A stretch of 39,722 nucleotides of DNA from Proteobacteria bacterium ST_bin14 (GTDB lineage Bacteria; Pseudomonadota; Alphaproteobacteria; Sphingomonadales; Sphingomonadaceae). Position 1 is the first letter of the stretch. Every line of letters starts with the position of its first letter. The notes beneath the pieces were generated by a model, which searched no databases, had not been told where the DNA came from, and was given only the letters and a program-made list of their open reading frames with translations. This document shows positions 31,444-39,488 of this stretch, one piece after another. The stretch covers positions 1 through 39,722 of the forward strand of contig MSXR01000006.1 of NCBI GenBank assembly GCA_002083655.1. The letters run 5' to 3'. The position numbers were made by a program, and so were the translations under genes.

Positions 31444-32508
31444 ATGACTGATTGGCGTGATGGGGATTCACCAGTGGCGGATAGCTCGAATACCACCCGC
31501 ATGAACATGATCCAGGCGATTAATTCGGCCATGGACGTGATGATGGACCGCGACCCCGATATCGTCGTGATGGGCGAGGATGTTGGCTATTTTGGCGGTG
31601 TGTTTCGCGCCACCGCAGGGTTGCAGGCGAAATATGGCACGCGGCGCGTGTTTGATACGCCGATCACCGAATGCGGCATCATCGGCGTTGCGGTGGGGAT
31701 GGGGGCCTATGGCCTGCGCCCGGTGCCTGAAATCCAGTTCGCTGATTATATCTATCCCGCGCTCGACCAGTTGGTGAGTGAGGCGGCGCGGCTACGCTAT
31801 CGATCCGACGGCGAATTCACCTCGCCCATCACGGTGCGCTCACCGTTCGGTGGCGGCATTTTTGGCGGGCAGACGCATTCGCAGTCGCCCGAGGGTATTT
31901 TCACCCATGTATCGGGCATTAAGACGGTGATCCCGTCGACGCCCTATGATGCCAAGGGGCTGTTGATCGCGGCGATTGAGGATAATGATCCGACGATCTT
32001 CTTCGAACCCAAGCGGATCTATAACGGCCCGTTCGACGGCCATTGGGACAAGCCGACGCAAAACTGGTCGCAGCATCCGGCGGGCGAGGTGCCGACGGGC
32101 TATTACAAGATCGATCTGGGCAAGGCCAAGATCGTGCGTGCGGGCGATGCGCTGACGGTGCTGGCCTATGGCACGATGGTGCATGTCGCGCTGGCGGTGA
32201 TTCAGGAAGCGGGCGTTGATGCCGAGGTGATCGATCTGCGCACATTGGTGCCGCTCGACATTCAGACCATCGAGGCATCGGTGAAGAAAACCGGGCGCTG
32301 CATGATTGTGCATGAAGCAACGCGCACCAGCGGTTTCGGTGCGGAACTGTCGGCTTTGGTACAGGAACGCTGCTTCTATCACCTCGAAGCACCCATTGAG
32401 CGCGTGACGGGTTTTGACACGCCCTATCCGCACAGCCTGGAATGGGCCTATTTCCCTGGCCCCGTCCGCATTGGTGAGGCCCTGAAGAAAATCATGAAGG
32501 ACGCATAA
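31444..32508 (+). CDS. bkdA2: Branched-chain 2-oxoacid dehydrogenase E1 beta subunit
   Basis: This is the partner of E1 alpha and forms the heterotetrameric decarboxylase. The 354-residue protein has the transketolase pyrimidine-binding domain (GEDVGYFGGVFRATAGL, TPITECGIIGVAVGMGAYGLRPVPEIQFADYI) and the C-terminal transketolase domain (VIDLRTLVPLDIQTIEASVKKTGR). The beginning varies: homology-like sequence starts near MNMIQAIN (residue 20), so the start at 31444 could be slightly long, but GGGAGGG lies just upstream. The stop overlaps the E2 start (TAATG). A family B repeat separates it from E1 alpha. Confidence 0.93.
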   Translation: MTDWRDGDSPVADSSNTTRMNMIQAINSAMDVMMDRDPDIVVMGEDVGYFGGVFRATAGLQAKYGTRRVFDTPITECGIIGVAVGMGAYGLRPVPEIQFADYIYPALDQLVSEAARLRYRSDGEFTSPITVRSPFGGGIFGGQTHSQSPEGIFTHVSGIKTVIPSTPYDAKGLLIAAIEDNDPTIFFEPKRIYNGPFDGHWDKPTQNWSQHPAGEVPTGYYKIDLGKAKIVRAGDALTVLAYGTMVHVALAVIQEAGVDAEVIDLRTLVPLDIQTIEASVKKTGRCMIVHEATRTSGFGAELSALVQERCFYHLEAPIERVTGFDTPYPHSLEWAYFPGPVRIGEALKKIMKDA

Positions 32509-33860
32509 TGGCACGCTTCACCTTCAAACTGCCGGATATCGGCGAAGGCATTTCGGAAGCCGAAATTGTCGCGTGGCACGTGGCGGTTGGCGACCGGATT
32601 GAGGAAGATCAGCAGATCGCCGACATGATGACCGACAAGGCCACCGTCGAGATGGAATCGCCGGTATCGGGCGTGGTGGTGGAACTGGCGGGGGAGGTTG
32701 GCGATCAGGTGTCGATCGGTGCTGCGCTGGTGGTGATTGAAACGGACGGCGATTTTTCGGCGGAAGAAGCGCCCGCCTTGCGCGATGATGCGCCGACAGA
32801 GCTGAAAGCCGCACCCGCAACAGCGGCACAGGCCGAAGTGGCCGAACAATATGGCGCGGAAAATCCCGGGGTGGGGAAGGTTGCCTCTGTCGATAAGACT
32901 CCCACCAGTGCTCCTGCGCAGGCAGGAGCCCAGAGCCAAGAACGTAACGCTAGTGATCCTGGGCTCCTGCCTGCGCAGGAGCACAAATCGGTTACTTCGG
33001 CGCCAGTCCTTGCCTCTCCCGCTGTGCGCGCCCGCGCCACAGATCTCGGCATCGACCTTGCCACTGTGAAAACCGATGGCGACCGCGTTCGTCATGCTGA
33101 TCTCGACGCGTATCTTCGCTATCAGTCTGGCCAGGGCTATCACGCGCCGCACGCCAGTCGTGCGCGCGCTGATGATCCGATCAAGGTTATCGGCATGCGC
33201 CGCAAAATTGCGGAGAATATGCAGGCGGCAAAGCGCAACATCCCGCATTTCACCTATGTCGACGAGATTGACGTGACCGCGCTGGAGGCGATGCGTGCCG
33301 ACCTGAACGACAATCGCGGTGCCCGCCCGAAACTGACGATGCTACCGCTGATGATCGTCGCGATCTGCAAGGCAATCCCCGATTTCCCGATGATCAACGC
33401 GCGTTATGATGATGAAGCGGGCGTCGTTACCCGGCATGGCAGCGTCCATCTGGGCATGGCGACGCAAACGCCCGCCGGGCTGATGGTCCCGGTGATCCGC
33501 GATGCGCAGGATCGCAACGTGTGGCAGCTGGCGAGCGAAATCGGTCGGCTGGCAGAGGCCGCGCGGACCGGCAAGGCCAAGGTGGAGGAAATGTCGGGCT
33601 CGACGCTGACGATCACCTCGCTCGGGCCACTGGGCGGCATCGCGACCACGCCGGTCATCAACCGCCCCGAAGTCGCGATCATCGGCCCGAACAAGATTGT
33701 CGAGCGGCCGGTTTTTGTCGGCGATGAGATCGTCCGCGCCAAGCTGATGAACCTGTCAATCAGCTGCGATCACCGCGTGGTCGATGGCTGGGACGCAGCG
33801 AGCTTTGTTCAGCTGCTCAAGAAATATATCGAAACCCCGGTGCTGCTGTTCGCCGATTGA
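32508..33860 (+). CDS. bkdB: Branched-chain 2-oxoacid dehydrogenase E2 (dihydrolipoyl acyltransferase)
   Basis: This core acyltransferase moves the branched acyl group to CoA. The 450-residue protein has one lipoyl domain (about 1-82, lipoylated Lys44 in MTDKATVEM), a linker, the E1/E3-binding domain (about 168-203) and the catalytic domain (about 220-450) with His422 and Asp426 in CDHRVVDG. The linker between the first two domains contains a palindromic repeat in frame, encoding about residues 134-160. Linkers tolerate insertions, so the protein should be functional. The start overlaps the E1 beta stop. No E3 (lipoamide dehydrogenase) gene follows, so E3 must be shared or encoded elsewhere. 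Confidence 0.95.
   Translation: MARFTFKLPDIGEGISEAEIVAWHVAVGDRIEEDQQIADMMTDKATVEMESPVSGVVVELAGEVGDQVSIGAALVVIETDGDFSAEEAPALRDDAPTELKAAPATAAQAEVAEQYGAENPGVGKVASVDKTPTSAPAQAGAQSQERNASDPGLLPAQEHKSVTSAPVLASPAVRARATDLGIDLATVKTDGDRVRHADLDAYLRYQSGQGYHAPHASRARADDPIKVIGMRRKIAENMQAAKRNIPHFTYVDEIDVTALEAMRADLNDNRGARPKLTMLPLMIVAICKAIPDFPMINARYDDEAGVVTRHGSVHLGMATQTPAGLMVPVIRDAQDRNVWQLASEIGRLAEAARTGKAKVEEMSGSTLTITSLGPLGGIATTPVINRPEVAIIGPNKIVERPVFVGDEIVRAKLMNLSISCDHRVVDGWDAASFVQLLKKYIETPVLLFAD
32908..32984. repeat. Palindromic repeat, family A (copy 4), inside the bkdB coding sequence
   Basis: Perfect 26-bp inverted arms at 32908-32933 (begins GTGCTCCTGCGCAGGCAGGA) and 32959-32984 surround a 25-nt loop. The whole unit of 77 bp is read through without a stop in the E2 linker. 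It belongs to the same family as the intergenic copies at 12953 and 15111, with the same arm length and outer GT...AC and inner CAG/CTG ends. Confidence 0.92.
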
Positions 33861-33922
33861 ACTTGGTCGCGCGATAGCGTTGTTTGCTTGCCGCACACCC
33901 CGGCGGCGGGCATGCGCGGGGA

Positions 33923-34810
33923 ATGACGGGGGAAAATCAACACACGCTGCGCACCGGGCTGATCCTTGCGGTCGGCGCCTATGCGTCCTGGGGGCTGCTG
34001 CCGCTATATCTGCGATTGCTGCGGGGCGTGCCTGCGCTGCAATTGCTGTCGCACCGCGTGCTGTGGTCGGTGCTGTTGCTTGTTGTGATCGTGATCATAA
34101 CCAAACAGGTGCGCCCCATCCTTGCCGCCGCACGCGGACGCACCTTGCTGTTGCTGATGGCCAGTTCATTGCTGATCGCGGTCAACTGGATCGTGTATAT
34201 CTGGTCGGTGCAGAACGCCCATGTGATTGAGGCGAGCCTGGGCTATTTCATGAACCCGCTCGTCAATGTGGCATTTGGTGTGGCGCTGCTTGGCGAAAAG
34301 CTGCGGCGTTGGCAGGGCGTGGCGATTGGTATCGCGGCACTCGGCGTGGTGGCGCTGGCGGTTGTTGAAGGTGGGGCAATCTGGATATCGCTGGTGCTCG
34401 CGGCATCGTTCAGCACCTATGGGCTGATCCGCAAGGTGGTGCCAATTGACGCGCTGGGCGGGCTGACGGTGGAAACGGTGCTGCTCGCGCCGTTTCTGCT
34501 GGTTTTTCTGTTGATTGAAAGCACGGCGGGTCGTGGCAGTTTTGGCCAGAGCGGGGGCACGGACGCGCTGTTGATCCTGTCGTGCGTCGTCACGGCAATG
34601 CCGCTGCTGATGTTTGCCGCGGCAGCGCGTCGGCTGCGCTATACCACGATCGGGCTGCTCCAGTTCATGTCGCCGTCATTGCAATTTGCGCAGGCCGTGT
34701 TCCTGTTCGGTGAGCCGCTGCGCCCGGTGCAGGCGGCCACTTTTGTCCTGATCTGGGCAGGCTGCGCGCTATATGCGTGGGACAGCCTGCGCGCCGCAGG
34801 TGAGCGCTAG
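33923..34810 (+). CDS. rarD: EamA-family transporter, RarD type
   Basis: The 295-residue protein is almost entirely hydrophobic, with about ten predicted membrane helices in two EamA repeats (roughly 13-140 and 145-285). Its beginning, LRTGLILAVGAYASWGLLPLYLRLL, is typical of RarD, and IEASLGYFMNPLVNVAFGVALLGEKL marks the end of the first repeat. EamA proteins move small metabolites; RarD's substrate is not established. The chosen ATG has a poor ribosome-binding site (GGGGA immediately adjacent), so the start is less certain than the family call. It lies 62 nt after bkdB. Confidence 0.9.
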   Translation: MTGENQHTLRTGLILAVGAYASWGLLPLYLRLLRGVPALQLLSHRVLWSVLLLVVIVIITKQVRPILAAARGRTLLLLMASSLLIAVNWIVYIWSVQNAHVIEASLGYFMNPLVNVAFGVALLGEKLRRWQGVAIGIAALGVVALAVVEGGAIWISLVLAASFSTYGLIRKVVPIDALGGLTVETVLLAPFLLVFLLIESTAGRGSFGQSGGTDALLILSCVVTAMPLLMFAAAARRLRYTTIGLLQFMSPSLQFAQAVFLFGEPLRPVQAATFVLIWAGCALYAWDSLRAAGER

Positions 34811-34924
34811 CGGACGATGTCGGCGGCGTGCGGTAGGCCGCTCTATCGGTGCTGTAACGTCAATCATTAGGGGTTCGTGCCGCACATCGTTAAACTGGTG
34901 ATCAATCAACCAAGGGGCCTGATC

Positions 34925-36127
34925 ATGCGGCATGATGTGGAGTTTACCAACGCAGCGGGCGTGAAACTGGTTGGTCGGCTGGAAATGCCGCCGGGCCGCG
35001 TGCGCGCGGTGGCGCTATTTGCGCATTGCTTTACCTGCACGGCAAACAGCCACGGCGCGCGGCGGGTCAGCCTGGCGCTGGCCGAACACGGCATTGCGAC
35101 GCTGGCATTTGATTTTACCGGGCTGGGCAAGAGCGAGGGTGATTTCGCCGACAGCCATTTTGCCGCCAATGTCAGCGATCTGGTCAGCGCCGCTGCCTAT
35201 CTGCGGGGCACGATTGGCGCGCCTGCCATATTGGTTGGCCATTCGCTTGGGGGGGCTGCCGTGATTGCCGCGGCTGCTCAAATTCCGGAAACGACCGCCG
35301 TGGTCACCATTGGTGCGCCATTTGATCCAGCGCATGTCTTGCACCAACTGGGCGATCAGGTGGCCGCTGTACGCGCCGCCGGGCAGGCGCAGGTGAGCAT
35401 TGGCGGCCGGCCATTTGACGTGTCGAGCGCGTTCCTTGACGCGGTGGAGGGGCATGATCAGGCCGGGCGGCTGGCCAATCTGAAGCGGGCATTGCTGGTG
35501 CTGCATGCCCCGCTCGACGCGATAGTGGGTATTGAAAATGCAGCGGAAATTTTCACAGCGGCCCGGCACCCCAAAAGCTTCGTCTCGCTCGACGGCGCCG
35601 ATCATTTGCTCACCTTTGCGGCCCCGGCAGCCTATGCTGCTGCCATCATTGCCGCCTGGGTTGAACCCTATCTGCCCGTAGCGGCTTCCATCGATGCGCC
35701 ATCCGAAGGCGAGGTACGCGTCGTCACCACCAGTGCGAAATTCACGTCGATTGTCGATTCATCAGGGCATAGCTTCCTTGCCGATGAGCCGTTGAAGGTT
35801 GGCGGTGCTGATCTGGGCCCCACGCCCTATGATCTGTTGCTGTCCGCACTTGGCACCTGCACCGCAATGACCATCAAACTCGTCGCTGATCGGGAGGGGA
35901 TGCCGTTGCAATCCGTCAGTGTCGATCTGCGTCATGATCGGTGCCATTCCGACGATTGCGCCGCAACGGGCGAAGGGAGACCCAAAATCGAGGTGCTGTC
36001 GCGCGATGTGACGCTGACGGGTGATCTGAACGCGGCGCAGCGCGCCCGGTTGCTTGTCATCGCAGACAAATGCCCAGTCCACCGCACGCTGGAATCCCAC
36101 CCGGTGATCAGGACGCGGCTGGTGTAG
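34925..36127 (+). CDS. Alpha/beta hydrolase-OsmC fusion protein
   Basis: This bifunctional protein has 400 residues. The N-terminal alpha/beta hydrolase domain (about 1-250) has the nucleophile Ser107 in GHSLGG, an acid region LHAPLDAIVG and His in GADHLL. The C-terminal OsmC/Ohr-like domain (about 265-400) has two cysteines, Cys312 in LGTCTAMT and Cys383 in DKCPVHRTL, the redox pair expected for thiol-dependent peroxidases. Such fusions are known as a recurrent architecture. The combination may couple ester or acyl hydrolysis with organic hydroperoxide reduction (inference). The ATG at 34925 has AAGGGG upstream. It stands alone: RarD is 114 nt upstream and a repeat-containing gap follows. 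Confidence 0.93.
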   Translation: MRHDVEFTNAAGVKLVGRLEMPPGRVRAVALFAHCFTCTANSHGARRVSLALAEHGIATLAFDFTGLGKSEGDFADSHFAANVSDLVSAAAYLRGTIGAPAILVGHSLGGAAVIAAAAQIPETTAVVTIGAPFDPAHVLHQLGDQVAAVRAAGQAQVSIGGRPFDVSSAFLDAVEGHDQAGRLANLKRALLVLHAPLDAIVGIENAAEIFTAARHPKSFVSLDGADHLLTFAAPAAYAAAIIAAWVEPYLPVAASIDAPSEGEVRVVTTSAKFTSIVDSSGHSFLADEPLKVGGADLGPTPYDLLLSALGTCTAMTIKLVADREGMPLQSVSVDLRHDRCHSDDCAATGEGRPKIEVLSRDVTLTGDLNAAQRARLLVIADKCPVHRTLESHPVIRTRLV

Positions 36128-36245
36128 GGACGAGATAAGGCGATCCAGATGGGTTCGTTTTGTTTCCCATAATTAATCAAATTCGTTTGAAAGCTTGGGG
36201 AGAACGCGCCGTTATCAACCCGCCAGTTTTTGAGCATCGCCCTTT

Positions 36246-36332
36246 GGAGCATCGTGCTTGAAACATGAATCGTCATGCCGAGCGCAGCGAAGCAAGCCAG
36301 CGTGCCGCGCGTCGTGAAGCTGGATTGCTGCC
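36246..36332. repeat. Palindromic repeat, family C (copy 4, degenerate)
   Basis: The outer end GGAGCATCGTGC (36246-36257) and the flank resemble copy 1 read in reverse complement. The left arm is at 36272-36300 with changes (GCAAGCCAG); the right arm is truncated after CTGGATTGCTGCC (36320-36332). The loop is nearly identical to copy 5 (CGTGCCGCGCGT). Confidence 0.7.
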
Positions 36333-36405
36333 AGGCGGGTTTTGCGCTGGATTTGCGGCTCATCTGCGCCTGCTCGCAGCACCCCCTGCCGACTGCCGCA
36401 TTGGT

Positions 36406-36434
36406 TTGACAGCACCGGCCGTGCAAAGCATGAC
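36406..36434 (+). promoter_or_regulatory. Candidate promoter upstream of carbonic anhydrase
   Basis: TTGACA (36406-36411), a perfect -35, is followed after 17 nt by CATGAC (36429-36434), a weak -10. This would give a leader of about 120 nt. Confidence 0.3.
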
Positions 36435-36562
36435 GGGCTAACCCAAGGTGTCCGCGCAATCGGGGGATGATCAGTGCACAACACACCGCATCTCCTGCCG
36501 CGCTCATATTGCAGTCTGGTGATGTTGCGACCACATCACGCCCACCTCAGAGGAGTATGATC

Positions 36563-37228
36563 ATGCCGAAATTTGCCGCCGGTGTCGTTCGCTTCCAGCG
36601 CGACATTTACCCGCAGAAGGCGGAACTATTCACCAAGCTGAGCACGGGACAATCTCCTGAGGCGCTGTTTATAACCTGCTCTGACTCGCGAATCGAACTT
36701 GGCATGCTAACGCAAAGCGAGCCCGGCGATCTGTTCGTGGTGCGCAACGCCGGTAATATCGTGCCACCCCACAGCAACTCCAGCGGCGCGACGACAGCGG
36801 CGATCGAGTTTGCCGTGACTGGACTCGGCGTCCAGCATATCGTGATTTGCGGCCATACCGATTGCGGTGCCATGAAAGGGGCTGTGGCGCCGGACAAGCT
36901 AGACGCCATGCCGCATGTTCGGGACTGGCTTGGTTATTCGCGGGCAGCCGTCGAAATCGTCAATGCTGTCGGTGGCGATCTCAATGACCATGACCGGATG
37001 CTTTTGCTGCTCGAACAAAATGTCGTGCTGCAATTGAACCACCTCAAGACGCATCCTGCGGTTGCCGTCGCCATGGCCAAGGGTGTGATGACGCTCCACG
37101 GGTGGGTCTATGATATTGCCGACGGCGAAATCTATGCGCTCGATGAAGCGACTGGCCAGTTTACGACGGTGTCGAAACGCTATGCCGCCCAGGTAGCCAA
37201 ATATATGGACCACCCACCGCATGGGTAA
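36563..37228 (+). CDS. Beta-class carbonic anhydrase
   Basis: The enzyme interconverts CO2 and bicarbonate. The 221-residue protein has the full beta-class zinc site: Cys39, Asp41 and Arg43 in CSDSRI, and His98 and Cys101 in GHTDCGA. There is no signal peptide, so it is cytoplasmic. It likely supplies bicarbonate for carboxylases or helps pH balance. The start at 36563 is preferred over the ATG six bases earlier because AGGAG is 7 nt before it and would be only 1 nt before the earlier one. A family C repeat lies on each side of the gene. Confidence 0.95.
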   Translation: MPKFAAGVVRFQRDIYPQKAELFTKLSTGQSPEALFITCSDSRIELGMLTQSEPGDLFVVRNAGNIVPPHSNSSGATTAAIEFAVTGLGVQHIVICGHTDCGAMKGAVAPDKLDAMPHVRDWLGYSRAAVEIVNAVGGDLNDHDRMLLLLEQNVVLQLNHLKTHPAVAVAMAKGVMTLHGWVYDIADGEIYALDEATGQFTTVSKRYAAQVAKYMDHPPHG

Positions 37229-37258
37229 ACGGTGTCCGGCTTAGACCAATCAGTACCG

Positions 37259-37407
37259 CTAGAGCATCGCGCCGTAATTCACGACCACCCGTCACCCACG
37301 AGCGCAGCGAAGCAATCCAGCGTGCCGCGCGTGGTGAAGCTGGATTGCTTCCCCCGGCAAAAGGCCGGGGTCGCAATGACGATTCAGATTGTACGCAGGT
37401 GGCTCTA
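37259..37407. repeat. Palindromic repeat, family C (copy 5, chimeric)
   Basis: The left outer end CTAGAGCATCGCGCC starts at 37259, and the left inner arm ends at 37320. The right inner arm (37340-37380) starts normally but has its centre replaced by a small hairpin CCCCGGC-AAAAG-GCCGGGG before CGCAATGAC. The right end GGCTCTA (37401-37407) includes the stop codon of the TonB-like gene on the minus strand. The loop matches copy 4. Confidence 0.7.
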
Positions 37408-38193
37408 CCGTGTCCCGCGCGCCACGAGGTCAAACTTTATCCGCACCCATGCGCCGATTAACAGCCTGCCGCCCTTGCGCGGTGGGCGTACCCGGAATTG
37501 CCACGCCGCCTCGCGCACACCGCGCGCCAGCCCTGTGCCGCCGGGGGATTCGCCTAACAACTGGCAATCCTCCACCCGGTATTTTGGCGCTGTCTTGCAC
37601 GCGATCAACGCAGAGCCACCGCGCAGGCCCTTAGGGATATAGAATGCCATTTCGGCCTCGGTCGGCTCGCGGTACCATTCGGCGTAATATAGCGGCTCGC
37701 CGTTCGGGCCTGTGCCTGCAACTTCGGTATCATTGGCGTCATCGCCGTCCGGCGCGGCATCGGCGGTTTGCACGGGCTGCGACTTGATTTTGCCGATATC
37801 AGCGGCGGCATAATCCTGCTTGGTCAGCACGAGCAGGCCGGGAATGGGCCCCAGCGTCGTTGTGGGTGGCATGGGCGCGGGTGGCGGCGGCGTCGTTTTG
37901 GGGGTCACCTTGGCAGCGCGCTTTTTGGCCGGGCGTTCCTTGGTGGCTGCCTTGTCGGCGACTTGGCTGATCGTGAACGATTTGGGGCGGTTGTCGCCCG
38001 TGTTTTCCCCGAACCTGGGTGGCCCCAGCGTCAACAGCGCCAGCACCAGCAACGCCTCAATCGCCAACGCAAACAAAAAGCCGCCAATGCGCCGCCGCAG
38101 CAGTGCCCGGCCTGAATCGCGGTCGCCCTCGTCGTCATCAGGGCGACCGTGGCGATCATCATCGCGGCTGTTGTCGGCATATGCGGCAGGCAT
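37405..38193 (-). CDS. TonB-like membrane-anchored protein
   Basis: The 262-residue protein has TonB-like organisation. A charged cytoplasmic N-terminus rich in Asp/Arg (7-36) is followed by one membrane helix (about 37-57). A Lys/Pro-rich periplasmic stretch (about 83-111, with KKRAAK and TPPPPAPMPP) precedes a C-terminal domain (about 165-262). The last 60 residues (YRVEDCQLLGES, GVREAAWQFRVRPP, WVRIKFDL) resemble the TonB C-terminal fold. Two Cys (near ALIACKT and VEDCQL) could form a disulfide. No exbB/exbD or receptor gene is nearby, so coupling to outer-membrane transport is only suggested. The ATG at 38193 is chosen over an upstream TTG; the ribosome-binding site is weak. The stop lies at the edge of a repeat. 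Confidence 0.75.
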   Translation of the reverse strand: MPAAYADNSRDDDRHGRPDDDEGDRDSGRALLRRRIGGFLFALAIEALLVLALLTLGPPRFGENTGDNRPKSFTISQVADKAATKERPAKKRAAKVTPKTTPPPPAPMPPTTTLGPIPGLLVLTKQDYAAADIGKIKSQPVQTADAAPDGDDANDTEVAGTGPNGEPLYYAEWYREPTEAEMAFYIPKGLRGGSALIACKTAPKYRVEDCQLLGESPGGTGLARGVREAAWQFRVRPPRKGGRLLIGAWVRIKFDLVARGTR

Positions 38194-38291
38194 CAGCAAC
38201 TCGCCAAGGGGAAGCGCCCAGGGCGCGAACCGTGTTCGAACGTCTATCTAGGGCGTTGGTCCGGCGCGAATAAGGCCCGAAAGCCTTACGC

Positions 38292-39488
38292 TCAAATAAT
38301 TTCAAACAGCCCGGCTGCGCCCATGCCGCCTGCGGTGCACATTGATACCACGACCCAGCGCACGCCGCGCTTGCGCCCTTCAATCAGCGCGTGGCCAACC
38401 AAGCGGCTGCCGGTCATCCCGAACGGATGGCCAACCGCAATCGCGCCGCCATTGACGTTATATTTTTCCGGATCGATGCCCAGCGTGTCGCGGCAATACA
38501 GGCATTGGCTGGCAAATGCCTCGTTCAACTCCCACAGCCCGATGTCGCTAACCGACAGTCCGGCACGATCAAGCAGCTTGGGGATCGCGAACACCGGGCC
38601 AATGCCCATTTCATCGGGCGCGCAGCCAGCCGCCTGAAACCCGCGATAGATGCCCAGTATCTCCTTGCCCTCTGCTTCGGCAGTGGCGCGGTCCATCAGA
38701 ATTTGGGCGGATGCACCGTCGGACAATTGGCTGGCATTGCCTGCCGTAATGTTGCTGCCCGGCCCGGTAAACTGGCCGCCTGGCCATACCGTCTTCAAGC
38801 CCTGCAGCGCTTCCACCGTGGTGCCGGCACGAATCCCCTCATCTTGTGCAATTGTGATCGTTTCCGTGCCCGTTTTGGTGCCTTCCTTGTCAAAAAGCGC
38901 GCGTTCGACGGTAATTGGTGCGATTTCCTCGACAAAAGCACCCGTTTCCAGCCCGCGCGCGGCGCGTTGCTGGCTGATCGCCGCATATTCATCCTGCGCT
39001 GCACGGGTAATGCCATAGCGGTCAGCGACGATTTCAGCGGTTTCGATCATCGGGATATAGGCGGCTGGCTCATGCGCTATCACTGATTGGTTGATGTAGC
39101 GCGGCGCATCCTTGGTCACCGTGAAGCTGATCGATTCCATCCCGCCGGCCAGCGCGATATCAGCCTCGTCACACATGATAGTGCGCGCCGCGAGCGCCAC
39201 TGCCGTTAACCCTGATCCGCATTTTCGATCAAGCGTGAAGGCGGGCACCGATTGCGGCAATTGCCCGGCAAAAATCGCCATGCGCCCTGCATTGCCGCCC
39301 TGGCTGCCCCATTGGCTGCCCACGCCCCAGAACACCTCGTTGATCCGCGCAGGGTCGATGCCTGCCCGCTCAACCGCGGCATTCATCACATGACCGGCAA
39401 GCACGGGCGCTTCGGTGGCGTTAAACGCCCCGCGATAGGCCTTGCCAATGGCGGTGCGGGCAGTGGCGATAATGGCGGCTTCGCGCAT
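38292..39488 (-). CDS. Acetyl-CoA C-acyltransferase (thiolase)
   Basis: This second thiolase of the window has 398 residues. Catalytic residues are Cys90 in DRKCGSG, His354 in VGHPFGMTG and Cys384 in MCTAGGMG. The last motif is CTAGG where most thiolases have CxGGG. NVNGGAIAVGHPFGMTGSRL is the typical C-terminal signature. AGAGGA lies about 8 nt before the ATG. It sits alone on the minus strand, 98 bp upstream of the TonB-like gene start. It would act in fatty or aromatic acyl-CoA degradation and is clearly distinct in sequence from the thiolase at 13017-14189. Confidence 0.93.
   Translation of the reverse strand: MREAAIIATARTAIGKAYRGAFNATEAPVLAGHVMNAAVERAGIDPARINEVFWGVGSQWGSQGGNAGRMAIFAGQLPQSVPAFTLDRKCGSGLTAVALAARTIMCDEADIALAGGMESISFTVTKDAPRYINQSVIAHEPAAYIPMIETAEIVADRYGITRAAQDEYAAISQQRAARGLETGAFVEEIAPITVERALFDKEGTKTGTETITIAQDEGIRAGTTVEALQGLKTVWPGGQFTGPGSNITAGNASQLSDGASAQILMDRATAEAEGKEILGIYRGFQAAGCAPDEMGIGPVFAIPKLLDRAGLSVSDIGLWELNEAFASQCLYCRDTLGIDPEKYNVNGGAIAVGHPFGMTGSRLVGHALIEGRKRGVRWVVVSMCTAGGMGAAGLFEII

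Larger units (their letters stand above)
36128..36562. other. 435-bp intergenic region with repeat remnant and putative promoter
   Basis: No convincing gene is visible here. The region holds an AT-rich patch after the OsmC-fusion stop (about 36150-36190), a degenerate family C repeat (36246-36332) and a possible promoter for the carbonic anhydrase (36406-36434). GAGCATCG occurs twice (36233 and 36247), the first just before the repeat. Short open frames on the minus strand do not look like proteins. Confidence 0.7.

Noticed and set aside
33861..33922. A missing E3 (lipoamide dehydrogenase) gene after bkdB
   Set aside because: The next gene is a RarD-type transporter and no lipoamide dehydrogenase motif is seen anywhere in the window; E3 must be encoded elsewhere.
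36128..36562. Short minus-strand frames in the gap before carbonic anhydrase
   Set aside because: They cross a palindromic repeat and have no start signal or plausible protein character.
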